Shown: positions 1 through 7,242 of the stretch, piece after piece | How the letters are laid out: every line of letters begins with the position of its first letter | Numbering within the stretch: position 1 is the stretch's first letter | DNA from: an uncultured Alphaproteobacteria bacterium | GTDB taxonomy: Bacteria; Pseudomonadota; Alphaproteobacteria; Rs-D84 | DNA: 23,587 bases | Direction: 5' to 3' | Assembly: GCA_944390185.1 (NCBI GenBank) | Contig: CALXPA010000006.1 | Location: 1 to 23,587 of the forward strand | The notes under the pieces: model-generated | Database searches by the model: none | Told to the model about the DNA's origin: nothing | Seen by the model: the letters and a program-made list of their open reading frames with translations, nothing else | Translations under genes and position numbers: made by a program

Positions 1-2781
1 CGAATCGATTTTTTCCAATTGCGTCCGCAACTGCGTTTCGATTTCACGCTGCTTTTCTGGGTTACGTTCGGCAAAGATTTCTTCGACATTTGGTATATTC
101 AGTTCGAACAATAATCCCTTTAACGTTTCGCGTTTCTGGTTCAGTGCGATTCGCATTCCTAAACCATATTCGGCATTATCTTCGAACAACGAATTAGACC
201 ACGCCGGCCCCCGTCCATTTGCGTCCGCGGTCCATGGCGTCGTCGGCAGATTCGCGCCGTAAATTGACGAACAACCGGTGGCGTTTGCCACAACCATCCG
301 GTCACCAAACAGGTGCGAAATCATTTTGATGTACGGCGTTTCACCACATCCTGCACACGCGCCCGGGAATTCAAAATAGTGCGGCAACAATTCCACATGC
401 TTTGGAATATTCAGGTTCAATTTTTCACGTGGAACATCTGGGATTTTTTGCGCCGCATCAAATTGCTGTTGCGCATCCCCGGCATCTGCCGACGCAATCA
501 TCGACAACGCATGTACCGGGCAATTCTTGACGCATATTCCACACCCCGTGCAATCCGCCGGTGAAATCGTCAACGTGTAATACATATCCGGCCCCAGTTC
601 TGGTGTCTTCATCGGTACGACAATCACACCGGCCGCACGCGCGGCATCGGCCTGGTCTGGGGTCATTGCCTTGATACGAATCGCGGCATGCGGACACAGC
701 GCAGAACACTTGCCACACTGGATACATTTAGATAAATCAATCGACGCAACGCGTTCAGAAATTGCGCGCTTTTCATATTTTGCTGTACCCACCGGATACT
801 GGCCTGCGCCAAATTCACCGTCAACCCAGAAACGCGATACCGGCAAACTGTCGCCACGTTGTGCCGCCATCTCGCCCAGGGTCCCTGCAATCTGGGCCGG
901 CGCATCCGCGGTCATCGCCGGAATAAAATCTGGGGCGAAATTAGACACAGATGACGGCAACACATACTCGTGCAAATAGTCCGCCGCCTTGTCCACCGCG
1001 GCCCAGTTTGCCTGGACGACATCCATACCCTTCTTTTTATATGTCTTTTCGATTGCGACCTTGGCACTGTTGGCGGCGACCGCCGGGTCAATGACATGCG
1101 TCAGGTTAAAGAAATTCAGCATAATAAATGTATTAATACGATTCCCCAGCCCCAATTCTGCCGCCGCGGCATTTGCATTCAAAAAGAACACACGCGCCCG
1201 CATACGAATTAAATGTTCCTGGGTATCACGCGGTAAATTTGCAAACGCAACATCTGGCGCCATTGATGTGTTAATCATAACCGTACCACCCGCACGCAGT
1301 CCGCGAAATACATCAAACCGCTGGGCAATCATAAAGTTTGAAACACTGATAAAATCTGCAACCTCTATCAAATACTGGCTTTTAATCGGTGCATCAGAAA
1401 ATCTGATATGCGACGCCGTCAGTCCGCCCGACTTTTTCGAATCGTATACAGCATAAGATTGGGGATACAAATCAGAATTTTCCCCAACAATTTTCACGAT
1501 ATTTTTTACTGCGCCGACAGTACCATCTGATCCAATACCGTACAACACCGCCGTTTTAAAATTATCGTCCTGGATTTGAAATGCCGGGTCTGTCTTTAGT
1601 GATAATTCCGTCACATCATCATCGATTCCGACCGTAAAATTGTGATGCAACGTGTCACGCATCAGGTTTTCATATATTGCCTTGACATCGCGCGGCTTAA
1701 ATTCTTTTGACCCCAGACCATATCGACCGCCAAACACCGCGGCCGTATCACCAACAATTGTTTTCACATCCTGGTACAGTGGTTCACCCAGACTGCCTGG
1801 TTCCTTGCACCTGTCCAGCACCGCAATACGCCGTACCGTTTTCGGCAATGCGGCCAAAAACGCATCACGCGGGAACGGCCGGAACAAATGCACCTTGACC
1901 AGTCCCAACCCCGCCGGCATATGCGCCAACGTTTCTTCGATTGTTTCACATGCACTGCCCATGGCAACAATAACATTTTCAGCCTTTGGATCGCCGACAT
2001 AGTCCACCAAGTGATACGCCCGCCCCGTCAGCGATGCGAATTTATCCATACATTCCTGGACAATTTCTGGTGTTTTTGCATACAGCGGATTTGCTGCCTC
2101 GCGTCCTTGGAAATAAACATCAGGATTCTGTGCCGTGCCACGAATTGTGGGTTTATCCGGACTCATTCCACGCGCACGATTACCCAGCACCAAGCCATCT
2201 GGCAACATCGACCGCAACACATCATCATCAATTCTGTCCAGACGTGATTCTTCGTGACTGGTGCGGAAACCATCAAAGAAATGCAAGAATGGCACACGCG
2301 CCCGCAGCGTCGCCGCATGCGCAATCGCGGCCATATCGTGCGCCTGTTGCACATTATGACTGGACAACAATGCGAACCCGGTTGACCGCACCGACATCAC
2401 GTCACTGTGGTCACCAAATATAGACAACGCATGCGTGGCCAGCGCACGCGCCGCCACATGCATAACGAACGGCGTTTGTTCACCGGCAATTTTATACATA
2501 TTCGGAATCATCAGTAATAATCCCTGGGATGCTGTGAATGTTGTCGCCAGCGACCCCATCTGCAGCGCACCATGCATTGCACCAGCGGCCCCGCCTTCGG
2601 ATTGCATTTCGATTATTTGCGGAATTGCCCCCCAGATATTTTTCTTGTGCTGGAACGACCATTCGTCCGCCAATTCACCCATAGTACTGCTGGGGGTGAT
2701 TGGATATATCGCCGCAAAATCAACACATCTGTACGCGACATCTGCCGCCGCCCAGTTACCATCAACAATTAAATTCGCCAT
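1..2781 (-). CDS. nifJ: Pyruvate:ferredoxin (flavodoxin) oxidoreductase, single-chain, C-terminus cut by window edge
   Basis: Oxidises pyruvate with CoA to acetyl-CoA and CO2, passing electrons to ferredoxin or flavodoxin in the cytoplasm. The frame is open for 927 codons from the ATG at 2781 to the window edge; family members are about 1,170-1,200 residues, so roughly the last 250 are missing. Seen in order: the N-terminal domain with YPITPSS near residue 26; the gamma-type domain with GSDGTV at 417-422; two 4Fe-4S motifs, CxxCxxCxxxCP at 686-697 and 744-755; and the start of the TPP-binding domain with CAGCGE at 809-814 (the Cys pair that helps bind the third cluster) followed by NATGCSS. 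The ATG has an AAGGGA ribosome site 7 nt upstream and its own promoter, so it is probably monocistronic. Family identity is very secure; the direction of physiological electron flow is inferred. Confidence 0.97.
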   Translation of the reverse strand, partial: MANLIVDGNWAAADVAYRCVDFAAIYPITPSSTMGELADEWSFQHKKNIWGAIPQIIEMQSEGGAAGAMHGALQMGSLATTFTASQGLLLMIPNMYKIAGEQTPFVMHVAARALATHALSIFGDHSDVMSVRSTGFALLSSHNVQQAHDMAAIAHAATLRARVPFLHFFDGFRTSHEESRLDRIDDDVLRSMLPDGLVLGNRARGMSPDKPTIRGTAQNPDVYFQGREAANPLYAKTPEIVQECMDKFASLTGRAYHLVDYVGDPKAENVIVAMGSACETIEETLAHMPAGLGLVKVHLFRPFPRDAFLAALPKTVRRIAVLDRCKEPGSLGEPLYQDVKTIVGDTAAVFGGRYGLGSKEFKPRDVKAIYENLMRDTLHHNFTVGIDDDVTELSLKTDPAFQIQDDNFKTAVLYGIGSDGTVGAVKNIVKIVGENSDLYPQSYAVYDSKKSGGLTASHIRFSDAPIKSQYLIEVADFISVSNFMIAQRFDVFRGLRAGGTVMINTSMAPDVAFANLPRDTQEHLIRMRARVFFLNANAAAAELGLGNRINTFIMLNFFNLTHVIDPAVAANSAKVAIEKTYKKKGMDVVQANWAAVDKAADYLHEYVLPSSVSNFAPDFIPAMTADAPAQIAGTLGEMAAQRGDSLPVSRFWVDGEFGAGQYPVGTAKYEKRAISERVASIDLSKCIQCGKCSALCPHAAIRIKAMTPDQADAARAAGVIVVPMKTPELGPDMYYTLTISPADCTGCGICVKNCPVHALSMIASADAGDAQQQFDAAQKIPDVPREKLNLNIPKHVELLPHYFEFPGACAGCGETPYIKMISHLFGDRMVVANATGCSSIYGANLPTTPWTADANGRGPAWSNSLFEDNAEYGLGMRIALNQKRETLKGLLFELNIPNVEEIFAERNPEKQREIETQLRTQLEKIDS

Positions 2782-2816
2782 TTTTTATTCCCTTGTGAAA
2801 AAATCATACGGGCTAT

Positions 2817-2845
2817 ATCTTACCCCCAAATTTACCACAAGGCAA
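2817..2845 (-). promoter_or_regulatory. Promoter of the PFOR gene
   Basis: On the minus strand, TTGCCT (2840-2845) and TAAGAT (2817-2822) are separated by exactly 17 nt, upstream of the PFOR start. The predicted transcript starts near 2810 and has a short leader with an AAGGGA ribosome site. It is a sigma70-type match by eye. Confidence 0.6.
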
Positions 2846-2868
2846 GATTTATAAAAATTTGACAAAAT

Positions 2869-2899
2869 AAAAAATCGGGCCCCATGGACCCGATTTTTT
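2869..2899 (-). terminator. Rho-independent terminator of ctpA
   Basis: An 11-bp stem AAAAAATCGGG/CCCGATTTTTT (2869-2879 with 2889-2899) closes a 9-nt loop. Its distal arm overlaps the first base of the ctpA stop codon (2899-2901). On the minus strand it ends in a run of T, so it should stop ctpA transcription before the PFOR promoter. Its A/T symmetry could also make it work in the other direction. Confidence 0.75.
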
Positions 2900-4335
2900 C
2901 ACTTTTTTTCATCACCCGTATCTGCGTCTGTGTCCTGGGCATCATCATCCAGAGACTCTGCATCCAACGCGGCAATACTGTCCGGTGTTGCCGGGACCAG
3001 GTCCGCATACGCCTGTAATTTTACCATCGCGCGAACCATATCCATCGCCCGCTGCAGCTGGTAATCCAGTGCGTCTTTTTCTTCATCCGTCAATTCTGTG
3101 TCATCATCATCAGACTTGTCTTTCTTTTTCTTTTCTGCCTCTTCGTTCTTCAGGGCATTTTTAAACGACGCCTCGGAATACAGACTTTCGCGTCGTTCTA
3201 AAACCTCTATCTTGCTCTGTAATACTTCTATATCTGGGGTGATTCCTTCGTTTTGAATTGATCGGCCCGACGGCGTATAGTATCGCGCAATCGTAATATG
3301 AATTGCCGTTCCGTCCCCCAGTGGCTTTTGCTGTTGCACACTGCCCTTGCCGAACGACTGTGATCCCATTACCAGCGCCCGCCCATTATCCTGCAATGCC
3401 CCGGCCACAATCTCTGACGCTGACGCCGACCCATGATTAATCAGCACAACCACAGGCTTGCCATTTGCCAAATCCCCCGGGGTTGCAAAACTACGTTCTA
3501 TATCAGCACTGTCCCGCCCGCGGGTTGACACAATCTCGCCCGCGTCCAAGAACGCATCTGCGACATCGATTGCCGCGGTCAAGTATCCACCCGGATTATT
3601 TCGCACATCAACGACATACCCAATAACATCCTTTTTTTCCAATTTTTCCAATGCCTTGCTCAATTCTTTGGACGTTGTCGCACCAAAGTCTGATATACGA
3701 ATATACCCGATTTTATCGGCATCTTCGTCATCTTCCATTCCGGCCATTGTTTTTTCTTCGAATTTAACCGAATCCACCTTGATAATCGCGCGCTTTAGCG
3801 TGATTGTTCGCGGTTCTTCCCCTTCGGATATAATGGTCAACTTTACCTTGGTCCCGGGCCGCCCCTTCATTTTTTTAGTCGCCTGATTCAGCGTCAGATC
3901 AAACACCGGTTCATCATCGATATGTGTGATATAATCCCCTGCCTTGATACCAGCCTTGTCTGCGGGGGTATCATCAATCGGCGAAATCACGCGCACTGCG
4001 CCGCGGTCGCTGGTGATTTGAATCCCCAGTCCACCAAATTCACCCTGGGACTTGTCATTAAATTCCTTGAAATCGTCTGCCGACAGATATGACGAATGCG
4101 GGTCCAACGCCTGCAGCATTCCGTTCATTGCGGCCTCTAACATTTTCTTTTCATCCGCTTCTTCGACAAAGTTATCGCGGGCCGTTTCAAACACCAGGGC
4201 CAGTTTTTTTAACTGTTCGTAAATCTGTTCATCTGTCAAATGTTCTATGGGTTCGTCATCTTTGGCCTTGCTGTCGGCGCCAAACGCCACCACCGGCACC
4301 AATAACATCATGAAAACCAGCAATTTTTTCAGCAT
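2899..4335 (-). CDS. ctpA: S41-family C-terminal processing peptidase (CtpA/Prc type)
   Basis: Periplasmic serine protease that trims or degrades proteins at the C-terminus; in many Gram-negatives it controls peptidoglycan hydrolases. 478 residues. A signal peptide (about 1-20, ending AFGA) is followed by an N-terminal helical part, a PDZ domain (about 95-185) and the S41 protease domain (about 205-370). The catalytic Ser-Lys-Gln set is visible as S305 in GSASASEI, K330 in SFGKGSVQ and Q334, with the same spacing as in known CtpB/Prc enzymes. The C-terminus (about 380-478) is charged and rich in Asp/Glu/Lys. AAAGGAA lies just upstream of the ATG. In many alphaproteobacteria ctpA directly follows envC; here the two are on the same strand but separated by the fic/kinase pair at 4502-6150. 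Confidence 0.95.
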   Translation of the reverse strand: MLKKLLVFMMLLVPVVAFGADSKAKDDEPIEHLTDEQIYEQLKKLALVFETARDNFVEEADEKKMLEAAMNGMLQALDPHSSYLSADDFKEFNDKSQGEFGGLGIQITSDRGAVRVISPIDDTPADKAGIKAGDYITHIDDEPVFDLTLNQATKKMKGRPGTKVKLTIISEGEEPRTITLKRAIIKVDSVKFEEKTMAGMEDDEDADKIGYIRISDFGATTSKELSKALEKLEKKDVIGYVVDVRNNPGGYLTAAIDVADAFLDAGEIVSTRGRDSADIERSFATPGDLANGKPVVVLINHGSASASEIVAGALQDNGRALVMGSQSFGKGSVQQQKPLGDGTAIHITIARYYTPSGRSIQNEGITPDIEVLQSKIEVLERRESLYSEASFKNALKNEEAEKKKKDKSDDDDTELTDEEKDALDYQLQRAMDMVRAMVKLQAYADLVPATPDSIAALDAESLDDDAQDTDADTGDEKK

Positions 4336-4372
4336 TCACATTCCTTTCAAAACATTACAAAGTTCAACAAGG

Positions 4373-4395
4373 TACAGCATAAAACAAAAACATCC
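4373..4395 (+). repeat. Short dispersed element, copy A (TACAGCAT...ACATCC)
   Basis: This 23-nt stretch matches 12642-12663 (copy B, in the alpha-2-macroglobulin leader) in the same strand orientation, with two mismatches and one extra A. A shorter relative, TACAGGACAAAACAT, lies at 4487-4501 directly before the fic start. All copies are intergenic and close to gene starts. Confidence 0.5.
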
Positions 4396-4415
4396 GCCCC
4401 GCAAGCGGCTTTTTT
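4394..4415 (+). terminator. Terminator-like hairpin between ctpA and the fic gene
   Basis: CCGC (4394-4397) pairs with GCGG (4405-4408) around a 7-nt loop, followed by C and six T on the plus strand. No gene ends here in that direction. It may insulate the fic promoter from readthrough, or act as a structured leader/attenuator for ctpA on the minus strand, where a T-rich run also follows. The stem is short, so confidence is low. Confidence 0.35.
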
Positions 4416-4421
4416 ATTGAT

Positions 4422-4451
4422 TTTATACAAAAACACCACAAATGTTGACAA
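4422..4451 (-). promoter_or_regulatory. Candidate ctpA promoter, -35 shared with the divergent fic promoter
   Basis: On the minus strand TTGTCA (4446-4451) and TATAAA (4422-4427) are 18 nt apart. The -35 overlaps the -35 of the plus-strand fic promoter (4445-4450), so the two divergent promoters could compete for RNA polymerase. It would give ctpA an approximately 80-nt leader containing the hairpin at 4394-4408. The elements are a moderate match only. Confidence 0.35.
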
Positions 4452-4472
4452 ATTTATTTTAAGGACTATAAT
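4445..4472 (+). promoter_or_regulatory. Near-consensus promoter of the fic/kinase unit
   Basis: A perfect TTGACA (4445-4450) and perfect TATAAT (4467-4472) are separated by 16 nt. The transcript would start near 4479, giving a leader of about 23 nt with AGGAC as ribosome site before the ATG at 4502. It is the strongest-looking promoter in the window, so the pair is either strongly expressed or under a repressor. Confidence 0.8.
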
Positions 4473-4501
4473 ATACATAAACAAGGTACAGGACAAAACA
4501 T

Positions 4502-5224
4502 ATGACCAAGACGCCACAGCTACGTACAGATATTGAACAAAATCGCCGAACAATAAACGAATTATTGTTTGGGGCTGGGTCATATAAACGTTTAAATAAC
4601 ATTAACTGGTTGCGTCATGAAATCGCCTATGTAGAACCCAAGACGCTGTTTTACGTGCCAAATCGTGAACAAACGCCATACTTGGACTATAACAGTATGA
4701 AGAACATCGGCGACGCGTATGATTTTATACTGTCCTGTCCACATACATACATCGATTCTGCGGAAATTTGTAAAATCCACAGTATGATGTGTGCCAACAC
4801 GCCAATTCATGGTGGGAAATTCAGAACCACCAACAAAATTCTGGAAATCATTGTAAATGGCCAGCGTATGCACGCACCCGATGCATCACAGATTGCGTCA
4901 CAAATGAATGAAATTATATTCAATCTGCACGGCAACACCGATGTGATGACACGCGCGTTCAACGTTCACTATGATTTAATTGCACTGCAACCGTTTGATG
5001 ATTTTAACAAGCGCACGGCGCGCATGGTCATGAATTGGGTCCTGGTCCAGGGCGGTTACCGTCCAATCGTCTTTAACCAGTCAACGGACAAACAGCGCTA
5101 TAAAGACGCAATCACAGAATACGCCAATAATAATTACAAGGCCTATATAACCTATATGGCATCATGTATGTTGCGCACACAAAAATCGATTATAAAATTA
5201 CTGAATAAATCAAAAGTACTGTAA
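4502..5224 (+). CDS. Fic-domain protein with Gln in place of the catalytic His
   Basis: Fic-fold enzymes usually transfer AMP (or another nucleotide part) to a target hydroxyl; the canonical motif is HPFxx-GN-G/K-RxxR. In this 240-residue protein the aligned segment reads QPFDDFNKRTAR at 163-174: Phe165, Asn169, Arg171 and Arg174 are kept and Lys170 is as in Doc-like members, but the general-base His is Gln163 (codon CAA, 4988-4990) and the first Gly is Phe168. An upstream helix with H156 and a flap-like GGKFRTTNK at 104-112 support the fold. No clear inhibitory S/TxxxEG/N helix was found, although an N-terminal TINELL segment is present. It has its own promoter and is followed after 2 nt by a kinase-like gene. 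I infer a pseudo-Fic or altered chemistry. The fold assignment is firm and the activity unknown. Confidence 0.9.
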   Translation: MTKTPQLRTDIEQNRRTINELLFGAGSYKRLNNINWLRHEIAYVEPKTLFYVPNREQTPYLDYNSMKNIGDAYDFILSCPHTYIDSAEICKIHSMMCANTPIHGGKFRTTNKILEIIVNGQRMHAPDASQIASQMNEIIFNLHGNTDVMTRAFNVHYDLIALQPFDDFNKRTARMVMNWVLVQGGYRPIVFNQSTDKQRYKDAITEYANNNYKAYITYMASCMLRTQKSIIKLLNKSKVL

Positions 5225-5226
5225 AG

Positions 5227-6150
5227 ATGGTCACGGATATCAGAAATCTTAATCATGGTCGCGAAACATACGCTGTATACTACGGCGATGACTTTGTATT
5301 AAAACGTCCGCTGCCGACATTTTCGGATGACAAGCGCGAAAAGTGGCTGGTCAAACAACACAGAACAAAGCAAATCATCGACGATATTCGTTCTGTGAAA
5401 AACCCGCTGTACAACGTGCCAGAAATGAAATTCATAAACGACGACGAATACCAGATTCTGGAAGAACGGGCCTGCGGTCTGCCACTGACACCCCAGTTGT
5501 ATGCATCGTTGTCAAAACGTCAGCAATTTGAAATTATAAACAGCGTTGCCAGTTTCCTGGTGGACATGAACGAACTGAAGCCTGTCGAGCCTATTGTAAA
5601 ATACAACATTGCCAAAGACATAAAGTTTTCACGCCTGGACAGCTTTATTGAAAACAAAATGTCAAAATGGTTTTCCCGCGCAGAAGTCACAACCATGGCC
5701 AAAATTCGCGACAAGATTGGAACATTTGAATATGAAACGCGTCGCGCATGGTCACACGGGGATTTAAACCCCGGTAACATACTGTACGACGCCAAAACCA
5801 GCAAAATATCATTCATTGATTTTGCCGAGGCTGATTATAAATTCATATATCACGATATCTTTGCGCCATTACAAGTGGAACTGGATATATACAAACGCGT
5901 CTATGAAACATATTGCCAGCTGCACAATAAAACGCTGTATCCGATGCCCAGCATCAAGAACGACACCCTGCGTGAAATCATGAAATACCGGGTAATGCTG
6001 GTGTACATTCGCCGATTTATCAAGGCGTCTGACGATTTGCGCATCTGTCCTGCATCATACAAAAGCGCAACCAATAACCTAGAAAAAATTGATTTCATCA
6101 AAAAACAGATGCAGGTTATCGAAACACTGGAAAAACAACTATCGCGCTAG
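5227..6150 (+). CDS. APH/choline-kinase-like phosphotransferase paired with the Fic-like gene
   Basis: A 307-residue protein of the aminoglycoside phosphotransferase/choline kinase fold. Seen: a candidate ATP-binding Lys26 in FVLKRP, the catalytic loop HGDLNPGN at 177-184 (Asp179 as base, Asn184 for metal) and the metal-binding D198 in FIDF (the DFG equivalent), so it should be an active kinase. There is no signal peptide or membrane segment, so it is cytoplasmic. The substrate cannot be read from the sequence: a sugar, a choline-like alcohol, an antibiotic or a protein (perhaps the Fic partner) are all possible. The ATG lies 2 nt after the fic stop, which implies co-transcription and coupled translation. 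It ends TAG at 6150, facing envC with only 12 nt between and no obvious terminator. Kinase fold confident; role unknown. Confidence 0.9.
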   Translation: MVTDIRNLNHGRETYAVYYGDDFVLKRPLPTFSDDKREKWLVKQHRTKQIIDDIRSVKNPLYNVPEMKFINDDEYQILEERACGLPLTPQLYASLSKRQQFEIINSVASFLVDMNELKPVEPIVKYNIAKDIKFSRLDSFIENKMSKWFSRAEVTTMAKIRDKIGTFEYETRRAWSHGDLNPGNILYDAKTSKISFIDFAEADYKFIYHDIFAPLQVELDIYKRVYETYCQLHNKTLYPMPSIKNDTLREIMKYRVMLVYIRRFIKASDDLRICPASYKSATNNLEKIDFIKKQMQVIETLEKQLSR

Positions 6151-6162
6151 ACTCATCCAGAC

Positions 6163-7242
6163 TTAGTCATCTTCTTTGAACAGCCTGGCCGGATCAACAG
6201 CCTTGTCGCCACGCCGTACCTCCAGATACATTTCTGGCTTGTCCGGATCCATACGTCCAATTGGTTCACCTGCCAAGACCTGTTGTCCCAGCATCACATT
6301 TATTTCGCCCAGATTTGTCATAACCGTATTATACCCGTTTTTATGCGACATAATAACGACGCGACCAAAGCCCTTGAAACTGTCTGCAAACTTGACCTCG
6401 CCATCGGCCGGGGCCATGACCAATGCGTCCCCACGCACCCGAATCCGCCAGCCGTCCGACTTTAACCCCAGCGCTGTTTTTTCGCCAAAATGCACAACAA
6501 CGCGCCCACGTACAGGCTGGTTTAATTTACGCACCGAAAAACGCGAATCACCTGACATTTCCGAACTCCCCACGCCGGCCGATAATTCAGACAGACTTTT
6601 TGCACGTGCCGACAAATCGCGCAATTTTTTCTGTAACGCAGACTGCTGCGTACGCAGTTGTTGATTCTGTGCCGAACGCGTACGCACCAGTTTATCCAAT
6701 TCGCTTTTTTCATCTTTGTATCGTTTTGCCGTACGATCCAATTTTTCTTTTTCAATGGCGCGTTGTTCCCGAATTTTTTCCAGTTCCTGGATTTTTTCCG
6801 TGGCGTCCTGGATTTCCGTATCAAAATTATCTGCCGCCCCAGACAATATCGCCGACGTCAAGACATATTCGCGCATATTTTCAGAATCAAAATTTGGATG
6901 CGACGCCACAAACAAAATACTGGCCGCAGCATCGGCAATTCGTTCCCGATTTTGCTCTAACGATTTTTCCAGACGCGCACGCTGGGCGTCCAATTCTTGG
7001 ATTTTTTTTGCCACTGCGCCGCGTTGTTCTTCCAGTGTACTGACCTGGTCTGCAACCTTGACCAGTTTCTTTTTTGTTGATTCCAACTCGCGCTGGGACG
7101 ACTTTACCTGCTGGCTCAGCTTTTCATTTTGTTGTTCTGTTTTTTTAATTTGGGCCTGGACCTGGGACAGTTCGCTGGCCGCGTGCCCAGGCGAAACAAC
7201 CGTCCCAACCCCTAATATAAAAATCACCAGAATCTTTTTCAT
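6163..7242 (-). CDS. envC: EnvC-type murein hydrolase activator with degenerate LytM domain
   Basis: Periplasmic activator of septal N-acetylmuramoyl-L-alanine amidases, controlled in other bacteria by FtsEX. 359 residues: signal peptide (about 1-21, cleaved near GHA|A), a long coiled coil rich in Gln/Glu/Lys (about 25-215), and a C-terminal LytM/M23 fold (about 242-355). The metal ligands of active M23 enzymes are absent: the usual YxHL site reads VMTNL (307-311) and the HLHFE-like strand reads EMYLEVR (337-343). As in E. coli EnvC, it should therefore be non-catalytic and act by activating amidases. The ATG overlaps the tyrS stop by one base (TAATG at 7240-7244), so translation is coupled to tyrS. 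In relatives ctpA often follows directly; here the fic/kinase pair intervenes. Confidence 0.92.
   Translation of the reverse strand: MKKILVIFILGVGTVVSPGHAASELSQVQAQIKKTEQQNEKLSQQVKSSQRELESTKKKLVKVADQVSTLEEQRGAVAKKIQELDAQRARLEKSLEQNRERIADAAASILFVASHPNFDSENMREYVLTSAILSGAADNFDTEIQDATEKIQELEKIREQRAIEKEKLDRTAKRYKDEKSELDKLVRTRSAQNQQLRTQQSALQKKLRDLSARAKSLSELSAGVGSSEMSGDSRFSVRKLNQPVRGRVVVHFGEKTALGLKSDGWRIRVRGDALVMAPADGEVKFADSFKGFGRVVIMSHKNGYNTVMTNLGEINVMLGQQVLAGEPIGRMDPDKPEMYLEVRRGDKAVDPARLFKEDD

Larger units (their letters stand above)
4366..4491 (+). repeat. 12-nt direct repeat (AACAAGGTACAG) in the ctpA/fic intergenic region
   Basis: The identical 12-mer occurs at 4366-4377 and 4480-4491, 114 nt apart. 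The second copy lies just downstream of the fic -10 box, in the predicted transcript start/ribosome-site region, and both are followed within a few bases by an A-rich ACAAAA...CAT segment. It could be a pair of operators for autoregulation or a small duplication. The function is inferred. Confidence 0.5.

Noticed and set aside
989..2423. Several plus-strand open frames of 100-155 codons opposite the PFOR gene
   Set aside because: They lie fully antisense to a PFOR frame that is unbroken and carries all expected motifs; their translations are low-complexity or lack any recognisable fold.
6151..6162. GACT/AGTC pairing between the kinase and envC ends as a bidirectional terminator
   Set aside because: A four-base stem with no GC-rich core or T run is too weak.
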